DNA of 64,000 nucleotides from Mageeibacillus sp. UBA6976 (GTDB lineage Bacteria > Bacillota > Clostridia > Saccharofermentanales > Saccharofermentanaceae). The stretch covers positions 62,001 to 126,000 of the forward strand of contig DJYO01000013.1 in NCBI GenBank assembly GCA_002450155.1. The letters are read 5' to 3'. A model generated the notes under the pieces. It did no database searches. It saw only the letters and a list, made by a program, of their open reading frames with translations, and was not told where the DNA came from. Within the stretch, counting starts at the first letter, position 1, and every line of letters starts with the position of its first letter. The position numbers and the translations under genes were made by a program. This document shows positions 8,708-16,751 of the stretch, piece after piece.

Positions 8708-10543
8708 CTAGGGGGCTGTCTCAGGATCAACAGGTTCTTCTGTTACCCGGGGCACTGCGTTATCGAAATCCCCGGTAATTCCCGAGCCCGTATTGGGAAT
8801 AAATCTCGAGCAGACCATATCCAAAACAAATACGGCAACAAGTACGACCGCTATGGGGGTCAGGACAGCTTTGTTCCACTTGCGGACCCGGTCATCTAAG
8901 AGGGGCGCTAAAACATAGATAAAAGCCATGCCCGCCACGCCAAAGACAAAGAGTCCTTCTGCGCACACCCTGCCGTGGATATTAAAGAAATAACCGGAGT
9001 AATCCCACCACTTCTGCCCATAGATTGCCTCTAAAAACCATCCGGTAAAGTATTCGACAGTACCGCACAGTATAACGGTAGCCCAGAAATGGATAAGAGG
9101 CTTCTTGCGGACAGGGTGCAGGAAGATAAGCACTGCCAGGCCGCCTGCTCCGTATATGGGAAGCCAGGGTCCGTGGAGCACGCCCCTGTTTATCACACGT
9201 CCCTGCTGGATATAGTAATAGATAAGCTCCCATACCCAGCCAAAACCTGAGAATGTAAAGAACATGACAACAAGAGACAGTAAAGAGTAGTGACGCATAT
9301 AGTGTACATACTCAAGCGAGCGTCTCTTGCGCTTATCCGGGATAGCAAAGAGCCTTGAAGGATAGGCTCTTCCTTCTGCTTCATCCTTATATGCCAGGAG
9401 CCTTACTCTCTTGCCTTCATGCTCCTCGTATTCCATCTCATCTTTGGTATTCCATAAGACAACGCCAAAATGATCTGCCATAAACCTGTTCCTGCCGGAG
9501 AGGCCTTCCAGCTTATATTCCGGCTTGCTGAGCTCTGAATATACGTCCGAATAGGTATCCAGGAGCTTGTTGGGAGAACATCTGGCAAACAGAAATGCAT
9601 CTGACAAGAAGCCGTATCCCGGTATCTTCTTCTCTACCGCATTGTTTCTTATAGTTGCATACAACTCGGAATAGATCGCAACTCTATAAGGATTTGCATA
9701 GAAGATATTGGTCATTCCGAGTGTGAGGACGCCGAGGATATACCATCCGACCAGGCTCAGATCCAGAAGGAATGCTCTCATCTTATTGCCACGCATAAGG
9801 CGCCAGGAGAGCCTCAGAGCCTCAAAAGTTCCGATATCCGGATTCTCTGCAACTATATACGGCACAATAAAGAACCCGTAAAAGACAACAGGTCCCAAAA
9901 CGATAGTCACAGATGACAAGACAATTGACGCTGTCCATATGGCAAGTGTCACGGCAGTACTCAGGAGTCTTTTTACTCTCAGAAGATAGAGATATCTGCT
10001 GAAAGGAACTTTCTTATATATCCTTCCCTCAAGAAAAATACGCCTGCTTATAACAATATAGGTATTCTGTATCAGAAACCAGAATACGACCGCTACAAGA
10101 GCTCCCAGGATGCTCATGACGATCTCAGTTACATGATCAGAACCGAATATCAGATTAAAGGTGTTATAGGTATGAGTCAGGAAGGAGTTGTTGCCCACAT
10201 AGTCAAATATTGCATTAAGAGTCCCTTTGGTCCTGCCGAATACCGCACTGTCACTGTCATTAGCCTGTGTTGTCCTGTCAAACCATGAATAGACAGTACC
10301 GATAAAATTCTTCGATGTACTCTCTGCCAATATATTAACATCACTGTAGTTTGATCTAAGAGAACCCGTCGAGATACCGATAACATTGTCAGTAGTAACA
10401 AATTCCGCAGATATCAGGACCGCAATAAGACATACCACTACAAAGAGCAGATAGTGTTCTTTAAGATTCTTCCTCGCATTTCTCTTAAGAGCCTTAATGG
10501 AGAATGGAACTCTGTAACTCGGCTTGGGGCTTTGTCCGGTCAC
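8708..10543 (-). CDS. membrane protein: DUF975 domain fused to a PF06541 (DUF1113/CmpB-type) domain
   Basis: 611 residues. The N-terminal half (about 1-290) looks like DUF975: a basic start, a helix near LLFVVVCLIAVLISA, an extracellular loop, then several helices with LRLSWRLMRGNK. The C-terminal half (about 415-590) looks like the PF06541 putative ABC-transporter family (FTFSGFGWVWELIYYY, GVLHGPWLPIYGAGG, ILCGTVEYFTGW, WWDYSGYFFNIHGR). The two modules are usually separate proteins and neither has a firm function. The GTG start comes 2 nt after the stop of the superoxide reductase gene, with no clear ribosome binding site, so translation is probably coupled. Confidence 0.8.
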   Translation of the reverse strand: MTGQSPKPSYRVPFSIKALKRNARKNLKEHYLLFVVVCLIAVLISAEFVTTDNVIGISTGSLRSNYSDVNILAESTSKNFIGTVYSWFDRTTQANDSDSAVFGRTKGTLNAIFDYVGNNSFLTHTYNTFNLIFGSDHVTEIVMSILGALVAVVFWFLIQNTYIVISRRIFLEGRIYKKVPFSRYLYLLRVKRLLSTAVTLAIWTASIVLSSVTIVLGPVVFYGFFIVPYIVAENPDIGTFEALRLSWRLMRGNKMRAFLLDLSLVGWYILGVLTLGMTNIFYANPYRVAIYSELYATIRNNAVEKKIPGYGFLSDAFLFARCSPNKLLDTYSDVYSELSKPEYKLEGLSGRNRFMADHFGVVLWNTKDEMEYEEHEGKRVRLLAYKDEAEGRAYPSRLFAIPDKRKRRSLEYVHYMRHYSLLSLVVMFFTFSGFGWVWELIYYYIQQGRVINRGVLHGPWLPIYGAGGLAVLIFLHPVRKKPLIHFWATVILCGTVEYFTGWFLEAIYGQKWWDYSGYFFNIHGRVCAEGLFVFGVAGMAFIYVLAPLLDDRVRKWNKAVLTPIAVVLVAVFVLDMVCSRFIPNTGSGITGDFDNAVPRVTEEPVDPETAP

Positions 10544-10545
10544 TG

Positions 10546-10905
10546 TCAGATGTCAGCCTTCCAGAGCCCGTGGAGATTGCAGTATTCGTAAGCTGCAACG
10601 GCATTCTCACCCTCAGCAAGGGTAAATACAGCTTCCGGCTTAACTCCGGGCTTAAGCTCCCTTACGGTATAACCCAGGTTAGTTTCAAGAAGGACAAATG
10701 TAATAAAATGATTATCCAGCATGGGGTGTTCCACCTCACCTACTGCGACAGTAACCTTGGAACCGTCAACAGTAACTACAGGCACATGCTTCTCACCTGC
10801 AGCATCTGTGGTATTGGGGATGAGTTCCTCCATATGTCCGCCCTGACAGGGGATGTCATATGGTTTAACTACAATGCTTCCATTCTTGGTCTTATAGATC
10901 TTCAT
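10546..10905 (-). CDS. superoxide reductase (single-iron, neelaredoxin/desulfoferrodoxin family)
   Basis: 119 residues. The protein reduces superoxide to hydrogen peroxide without releasing oxygen, a defence typical of anaerobes. The iron centre ligands are visible: H40 in EKHVPVV, H60 in EHPM, H66 in DNHF, C109 and H112 in YCNLHGLW. These form the Fe(His)4Cys site. The N-terminal desulforedoxin-like FeS4 domain of 2Fe types is absent, so this is the 1Fe type with a short N-terminal extension. The start is well supported by GGGAGGACTAAC. It is the first gene of a unit continuing into the DUF975 fusion gene. Confidence 0.92.
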   Translation of the reverse strand: MKIYKTKNGSIVVKPYDIPCQGGHMEELIPNTTDAAGEKHVPVVTVDGSKVTVAVGEVEHPMLDNHFITFVLLETNLGYTVRELKPGVKPEAVFTLAEGENAVAAYEYCNLHGLWKADI

Positions 10906-10959
10906 GTTAGTCCTCCCGTATGATCAGTATGTGTAGAGTATAGCATTATTTAAGAAGAT

Positions 10960-10988
10960 TTGAGCATTGATAATATTGATTGTATAAT
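10960..10988 (+). promoter_or_regulatory. promoter for the GT-C-like gene; predicted leaderless start
   Basis: TTGAGC (10960-10965) and a perfect TATAAT (10983-10988) are separated by 17 bp. A start about seven bases after the -10 falls at position 10995 or 10996, and the ATG is at 10996. No Shine-Dalgarno sequence precedes that ATG, so the mRNA is probably leaderless or nearly so. Confidence 0.6.
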
Positions 10989-10995
10989 TATTCAC

Positions 10996-12561
10996 ATGAA
11001 TTACAAACTGACCTTGCAAGAGAAGATAATACTGTTTGTATCAACGGCATTCATAATGCTGTTTATTACATGTTCCTCGCCTCTTTTTGCCTTTAACTAC
11101 TGGGATGACGCCAATGTTTTCTTTACAATGGGAAGAGGCATTATAAACGGGCTCGTACCCTACCGGGATCTATATGAACAAAAGGGCCCTATCCTGTATT
11201 TTGCCCATGCCATCTGCGCTCTCATATCCTCAAAGAGCTTTATCGGAGTCTGGTTCTTAGAGCTAGCTATGGCAACTGTATTTGCCTTCTTCTGCTATAA
11301 GACGGTCAAGCTCTATCTGGATCCTCCGAAGTACGCAGTAGCTGCTGTCCCCGCGCTCCTTGCCGCTATCTATACAGTCAAGATGATCAATTACGGAGAC
11401 TGCGCTGAAGAGCTCTGCTTCCCTATCCTGACCGTGATAATGTACATAGCCTTAAGGTCAGCCAAAGAGGCTTCGCAAAAAGGCGAATCAGATAAGCTTC
11501 CCGGCGAACGCGACAGTCTGATAATAGGGGTTCTCACAGGCATTTTATTCTGGATCAAGTATACTTTTCTGGGTGCCGTGATCGGGCTTTGCATATACAT
11601 GGTGCTGTTTACCATTAAGCCCAAGTCATGGATCAGACTCCTTAAGAGGATCGGCATGTTTATCGCAGGCATCGCTATCGTAAGCATCCCTGTCCTTATC
11701 TACTTTGCAGCAACAGGCGCTCTCGGAGATCTTTGGACAGCTTACTTCTACAATAATATCTTCCTGTACGGTGACTACGACTGGAAGGAGATCTACGGCA
11801 CCGGCATCTTCGATGTTCCGGTAATCGGGACATTCGTATCCATAGTCTTTGATATGCTGGGATCTATATTGCTGTTCCACTCCTACGGCTGGATAATGCT
11901 CCTTATCGTAATAGGCCCCTTCCTTGTCAGGGACAAGTCCAGGGACAATGTGCTTGCCTTAACCTTCATAAGCCTTATCTGCTGTCTTGCAGGCGTGTTC
12001 ACCAAACCTCACATAGTCTATTACTACGGCTATATCACCATGTATCTTGCTCCCTTTGCCCTGATACTGATAATCAGGCTCGTAATGTTTGTGGATAAGA
12101 CGTTCAAGGACCGCAAGAGATTTGCCTCGATCCTTATGATCACCGTATTCGTGATATTTACTATGGTATTCCTCATTACGGGCAAGAATATGTATATGCT
12201 CAAGTATAAAAAAGAGGACTACCCCCAGTACAGATTTGCCGCTCAGATAGATCAGGTACCTGATGCCAAGATCCTTACCTTCGATGTAATGGATTCCGGT
12301 TACTATCTTGCTTCAGGGACGCTACCTAATACACCCTACTTCTGCTATCTGAACATCGAGGAGACCTGGCCTGTCATATTACAGGAACAGGGCCGCATGA
12401 TCGCAAACGGTGAATTTGACTTTATAATTGCATACCACAACGACTACCTTGAAGTCTGGGATAAATACGAGATCGCAGATCAGACTGAGTTTACCTTCAG
12501 GGACTATACGGGAGATGTTCTGGTGGAACCCATATACCTTTATAAGCTTAGATCGAACTAA
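10996..12561 (+). CDS. polytopic GT-C-like membrane glycosyltransferase family protein
   Basis: About 521 residues from the ATG at 10996; the in-frame TTG at 10960 lies inside the -35 element and is rejected. There are about 11 predicted membrane helices. The first outside loop carries YWDDANVFFTMGRGIING followed by PYRDLYEQKGPILYF, the layout of GT-C transferases of the ArnT/PMT type, with an acidic pair in the first loop. These enzymes use lipid-linked sugars outside the membrane. The acceptor and sugar cannot be read from the sequence. The 3' end overlaps the convergent rlmI-like gene by 4 bp. Confidence 0.75.
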   Translation: MNYKLTLQEKIILFVSTAFIMLFITCSSPLFAFNYWDDANVFFTMGRGIINGLVPYRDLYEQKGPILYFAHAICALISSKSFIGVWFLELAMATVFAFFCYKTVKLYLDPPKYAVAAVPALLAAIYTVKMINYGDCAEELCFPILTVIMYIALRSAKEASQKGESDKLPGERDSLIIGVLTGILFWIKYTFLGAVIGLCIYMVLFTIKPKSWIRLLKRIGMFIAGIAIVSIPVLIYFAATGALGDLWTAYFYNNIFLYGDYDWKEIYGTGIFDVPVIGTFVSIVFDMLGSILLFHSYGWIMLLIVIGPFLVRDKSRDNVLALTFISLICCLAGVFTKPHIVYYYGYITMYLAPFALILIIRLVMFVDKTFKDRKRFASILMITVFVIFTMVFLITGKNMYMLKYKKEDYPQYRFAAQIDQVPDAKILTFDVMDSGYYLASGTLPNTPYFCYLNIEETWPVILQEQGRMIANGEFDFIIAYHNDYLEVWDKYEIADQTEFTFRDYTGDVLVEPIYLYKLRSN

Positions 12562-13781
12562 ACCACCTGGAAGATATAGAACTTAAGATAGGATGTCTCG
12601 GGGACTCCCCAAAGGATGGGATGGTCGGGCGCCTGTTGTCTTGCTTCTATCTGTCTCAGCGATACGCCTGCATCCCTTGCTGCTGATCTGAGCATCTTAC
12701 AGAACAGCTCGTCCGGCATAAAGTGGGAGCAGGAACAGGTGGCAAGATATCCGCCCCGGGGCAGGAGCTTCATAGCCTTGAGATTGATCTCCTTATAGCC
12801 TCTCCCGGCAGATTCGACCGTATCTCTTGACTTGGTAAATGCCGGTGGATCCAGGATAATATAGTCATATCTCCTGTCGCCCTTATCGTATAGCTCGGTA
12901 AGGAGCTCAAAAACATCTCTTGCCATAAAGTCCATTTTGTCTTCAAGACCATTAAGCCTGCAATTCTCCCTTGCCATAGCAATGGCACTCTCAGAGATAT
13001 CCACGCAGGTTACGTGCCTGGCACCCCGGTAAGCGCAGTTAAGTCCGAATGAACCCGTGTGGGTAAAGCAGTCCAATACCGTCTTGCCCTCTGCGATCCT
13101 TGAGGCTGCAAGGCGGTTATACTTCTGGTCAAGGAAGAATCCGGTCTTCTGCCCTGACTCCACATCCACCTTGTATCTTATACCGTTCTCAACTATCTCG
13201 GTATTGGGAGAAGATGGGATCCCGGCGTCCTTGTACCAGCCCTTATAAAGCTCAAGTCCCTCCTTGGTCCTTAAAGCAAGTTCATTCCTCTCATATATGC
13301 CGCTTATAGGCTCGCCCATATCCTCAAAAGTCCGGAGCAAAGCCTTATAGACCTGTTCTTTGACAAGCTCCATACCTAAACAGGCGATCTCAACAGATAA
13401 TATATCCCCATACCGGTCAACCGTCAGACCCGGCATCTGGTCAGCCTCGCCATGGACCAGTCTAGTGCACTTAAAATCATCGCCGGGCATTACTGTCCTG
13501 CGGTAGTTCACGGCATATGAGATCCTCCGCATCCAGAAGGCTTCGTCAAACTTATCGTTGCTGTTCCTTGAGAATATCCTTAAGACGATCTTGGAATTAG
13601 GGTTATAGAAAGCACTGCCCTGCCAGGAATTGCCTTCAAAACAATCGACTATCTCGCCGGGGGTGATGCCTTCTGCTCGAACCTCGCCTGCAAATACCCA
13701 GGGGTGTCCCCCCTTCACTGCAAGCGCAGCCTTATGGCTTATCTGAACCTTGGGATATGGTCTTATGCTCTTCATGCCCAC
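12558..13781 (-). CDS. class I SAM-dependent rRNA methyltransferase, RlmI-like, with PUA domain
   Basis: 407 residues. An N-terminal PUA RNA-binding domain (GHPWVFAGEV near residue 25) is followed by an EEHEE-like linker and a Rossmann methyltransferase domain. The SAM motif is VLDCFTHTGSFGLNCA, followed by CVDISESAIAMA. The catalytic region has DPPAFTKSR, then a TCSCSHFM segment that includes the cysteine used by 5-methylcytosine enzymes. By family it probably modifies 23S rRNA (position 1962 in E. coli RlmI). It overlaps the downstream end of the upstream small gene by 10 bp and so is co-transcribed with it. Confidence 0.9.
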   Translation of the reverse strand: MGMKSIRPYPKVQISHKAALAVKGGHPWVFAGEVRAEGITPGEIVDCFEGNSWQGSAFYNPNSKIVLRIFSRNSNDKFDEAFWMRRISYAVNYRRTVMPGDDFKCTRLVHGEADQMPGLTVDRYGDILSVEIACLGMELVKEQVYKALLRTFEDMGEPISGIYERNELALRTKEGLELYKGWYKDAGIPSSPNTEIVENGIRYKVDVESGQKTGFFLDQKYNRLAASRIAEGKTVLDCFTHTGSFGLNCAYRGARHVTCVDISESAIAMARENCRLNGLEDKMDFMARDVFELLTELYDKGDRRYDYIILDPPAFTKSRDTVESAGRGYKEINLKAMKLLPRGGYLATCSCSHFMPDELFCKMLRSAARDAGVSLRQIEARQQAPDHPILWGVPETSYLKFYIFQVV

Positions 13782-14257
13782 TCATCCTGAGACTTAGGGA
13801 TCCTGATATCAGATAAGATAAACTGTTCCTCTATAAACCACTGGTTTGCAGAGGGTTTAAGACGCATTCTTATATATCTCGCGCTGTCTGCTCCGGAAGA
13901 TCTCATAAAGACACTGATCCTCCCTGAAGCTGCTGTATCGTCCCTTCTTGCAAGTGATATTGTATAAGGCATTGAAGGAGTATAGTCGTTATCCGGGCTT
14001 GTTCCGGCAAAGAAAGAACGGACAACATAATCCTTGCCGTTTAATCTGTCAGATAGGAACTGCCTCTCAAATTCGGATACTCCCGAAGGTCCCTTGAGAT
14101 ATTCCAGCATGGATAAAGCCGTCTCCTTGTTATCCCTGTAGTTCATCATGGCTATGACAAACAGTGCACTGCCGTATTCAGGCTCACTGAGGCTTGCGTA
14201 AGGCAGAGCTTTAAACTCATCTAAAGTTGAAGGGATAGTATCGAAAATGATATCCAT
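13772..14257 (-). CDS. conserved hypothetical protein (DUF6935-like)
   Basis: 161 residues, soluble, no signal peptide. It begins MDIIFDTIPSTLDEFKALPY and contains PEYGSALFVIAMMNY and KPSANQWFIEEQFILSDIR. This arrangement resembles small proteins grouped as DUF6935, known from Clostridia. That assignment is from memory of the family pattern and is moderate. The start is supported by AAGGAGGACAGG. The gene is first in a two-gene unit with the RlmI-like methyltransferase. No function is known and no catalytic motif is visible. Confidence 0.7.
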   Translation of the reverse strand: MDIIFDTIPSTLDEFKALPYASLSEPEYGSALFVIAMMNYRDNKETALSMLEYLKGPSGVSEFERQFLSDRLNGKDYVVRSFFAGTSPDNDYTPSMPYTISLARRDDTAASGRISVFMRSSGADSARYIRMRLKPSANQWFIEEQFILSDIRIPKSQDEWA

Positions 14258-14313
14258 TGATCCTGTCCTCCTTAAGGGAATGCTTCCTGCTTATTATAAA
14301 CTAATAAGTCTAG

Positions 14314-14354
14314 TTGTTAACAAAATAATAACGAAACAAAAACAAATCGTTATT
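14314..14354. promoter_or_regulatory. two inverted repeats in a divergent promoter region
   Basis: Between the DUF6935-like gene (minus) and the GGDEF-EAL gene (plus) lies a perfect palindrome TTGTTAACAA (14314-14323). An 8-bp inverted repeat AATAACGA/TCGTTATT (14327-14334 and 14347-14354) follows. They lie upstream of a TAAAAT -10-like element for the plus-strand gene. They could be operator sites for one or both genes. Confidence 0.35.
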
Positions 14355-14414
14355 TCAAAGCATTAAATGTTATTAGATGATAAAATCGTATTAACTACGA
14401 CAAGGCGGTAAATT

Positions 14415-16751
14415 ATGGCACGACCTGAGATAGAGCTTACTTTCTTTCTGTTTGTACAGTTAGTGCTGATCGTTTATGCTTACACACAGGGCAGTAAGCA
14501 TGTCGGTCATGTTTATATAAGCGTTATAAAACTCTTATTGTCAGGTCTTATACCGATTGGTGGTAACCTGATCGCTATCATGACCGATAATATCACCGTT
14601 GCCTATGTCGGTTATTACATCTTCCTCATCGGTCTCAATATCCTGACCTACAGTATCTTTATATTCACGATGGATTATTGTGAATACAGATTCAGAGGAA
14701 CATTCCTGCAGACTCTCATTAATTGCCTCCTTGCCCTGTCCACCATATCGATACTGCTAAACCCCATCTTAGGGCATGTATTTGATCTCGTCTTAAATTC
14801 AGACAATCGTGTCCCTCCGGGAAGCGAGATCCATCCGGGAAGGATCGCACCCGCCAGGACCTCATATGCCATGGCTCCAAAGATGGGCCGGTATGTAATG
14901 TTTGCTGTGCTCGTTGTTATCCTCTGCCTGTCTATAGGACTGATAATCAACAAGTGCTTAAAGATCTCTGCAGCCTACAGGGCAAAATACTGGACTGTAG
15001 CTGTCGCTTACGGCATCTGCGTTATATCCGGCTTCTACTTCCTTATATCGAGGAGACATACAGTGGACAGATCCTTAATGGGATATGTTGTCTGCTGCTA
15101 CATAGTCTACTTCCTGACTAATATCTACAAACCCAAATTTGTAAGGCGATACTTAGCTGACGCCGTAGTAGAACACCATGATGACGGGATCATCTTCTAT
15201 GATTCATATGTAAATGCCATCTATGCAAATGATGCCACATATAAGATCTTAGAGATCGAGAACACTACTCCGGACAGCTGTACCGATAAGCTCCTCGATA
15301 TCACAGGAGGCTGTGATATAAGTGAAGACTTCTTGATCTCTGCCAAATTCTTCGATAAGGATAACAATCCGAGATATCTTAATATCACCCACCGTATCAT
15401 GAACGACAGCAAAGGGCTGAGCATCGGTTCTTTCTTCAATATTCATGACAATACTGAGGAGTTCAACAGGAACAAGGAACGCCGCTGGGCTGCTACCCAC
15501 GATGAGCTAACCAAGCTCAATAACAAGATAAACTTTATAGATCTTGTCAAAGAAGAGCTTGACGCCCACCCTAACGGTTCCTATTACATGATCCTGTCCG
15601 ATATCAATGACTTTAAGTTCATTAACGAGATCTACGGCAGAAACAATGCGGATCAGCTGCTTGTCATCATTGCCAATAACATCGTCGAGCTCGCCCACAG
15701 TAATTCTATATACTGCAGATGGAATGCGGATATCTTTGCTACCCTTGCCAGGAAGGAAGATGTGGATCTGGAGAAACTCGAATATGTCATCCGTCATAGA
15801 ACGGATGCTACCAGCAATATCAGCCGTCCTATCGTCATTCATGTTGGCGTATTGGAGATTAAGGGCGATACCAAGATGTCTGTAACTTCCATGGTCGACC
15901 GCTGCAAGCTGGCCATATCCAGCATCAAGCAGGATATGAACCACAGACTTGTGGTATACGACGATAAGCTACGAGAAGACAGGCTCTGGGAACAGCAGAT
16001 CATAACTGAGATATACGATGCCATAAGATATGACGAGATCATCCCTTATCTGCAGCCGCAGTATAACAGCAAGGGTGTTCTCGAAGGCGGCGAGGTCTTA
16101 GTCAGATGGAATCACCCCAAGGAAGGTCTGCTCCCTCCAGACAGGTTCATTCCGATCCTTGAGAACAACGGACTTATATCCCAGGTTGACTGCCATATCT
16201 GGGAGAGCACCTGCAAGATCCTGAGCAAGTGGAAGAAGGAAGGACGGAATATGTATCTGTCCATAAACATCTCCCCTAAGGATTTCTACTTTGTTGATAT
16301 CTATCAGGTCATAACCAACCTCATCACCAAATACGAGCTCGAGCCTTCGATGCTTCACCTTGAGATCACAGAGTCTTCAGTCATGAACAATGCAAATGAG
16401 AACATAACGACTCTTAACAGACTGAGAGATGATGGTTTCCTGGTAGAGATGGACGATTTCGGCAGCGGCTTCTCATCACTTAACATGCTCAAGGATATGC
16501 CTGTGGATGTTCTTAAGATCGATATGGTATTCCTCCAGAAGACCAGCAATTACGATAAGTCCACTATCATCCTGAAGAGCATAATCAACATGGCCAAAGA
16601 TCTTAAGCTGGACCAGATAACAGAGGGTGTCGAGACCGAAGAACAGCTCCGCATGCTCAAGGCTATGGGATGTAATCTATTCCAGGGTTACTATTTCTCA
16701 AAGCCTGTTCCGCTTGAAGAATTTGAGAAGCTTCCTTATTCTCTCACCTGA
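14415..16751 (+). CDS. membrane-bound GGDEF-EAL protein, probable cyclic-di-GMP phosphodiesterase
   Basis: 778 residues. About seven N-terminal helices (to about 240) form a membrane sensor, followed by a PAS-like stretch, a GGDEF domain (about 355-510) and an EAL domain (about 520-770). The GGDEF signature is replaced by RWNADIF (near 434), so cyclase activity is unlikely and the domain may only bind nucleotide. The EAL domain keeps EVL in GGEVLVRW (near 560), DDFGSGFSSL (near 679) and EGVETEEQ, as expected for an active phosphodiesterase. Upstream are AAGGCGG and inverted repeats. The 3' end overlaps the convergent yfhO-like gene by 54 bp. Confidence 0.9.
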   Translation: MARPEIELTFFLFVQLVLIVYAYTQGSKHVGHVYISVIKLLLSGLIPIGGNLIAIMTDNITVAYVGYYIFLIGLNILTYSIFIFTMDYCEYRFRGTFLQTLINCLLALSTISILLNPILGHVFDLVLNSDNRVPPGSEIHPGRIAPARTSYAMAPKMGRYVMFAVLVVILCLSIGLIINKCLKISAAYRAKYWTVAVAYGICVISGFYFLISRRHTVDRSLMGYVVCCYIVYFLTNIYKPKFVRRYLADAVVEHHDDGIIFYDSYVNAIYANDATYKILEIENTTPDSCTDKLLDITGGCDISEDFLISAKFFDKDNNPRYLNITHRIMNDSKGLSIGSFFNIHDNTEEFNRNKERRWAATHDELTKLNNKINFIDLVKEELDAHPNGSYYMILSDINDFKFINEIYGRNNADQLLVIIANNIVELAHSNSIYCRWNADIFATLARKEDVDLEKLEYVIRHRTDATSNISRPIVIHVGVLEIKGDTKMSVTSMVDRCKLAISSIKQDMNHRLVVYDDKLREDRLWEQQIITEIYDAIRYDEIIPYLQPQYNSKGVLEGGEVLVRWNHPKEGLLPPDRFIPILENNGLISQVDCHIWESTCKILSKWKKEGRNMYLSINISPKDFYFVDIYQVITNLITKYELEPSMLHLEITESSVMNNANENITTLNRLRDDGFLVEMDDFGSGFSSLNMLKDMPVDVLKIDMVFLQKTSNYDKSTIILKSIINMAKDLKLDQITEGVETEEQLRMLKAMGCNLFQGYYFSKPVPLEEFEKLPYSLT

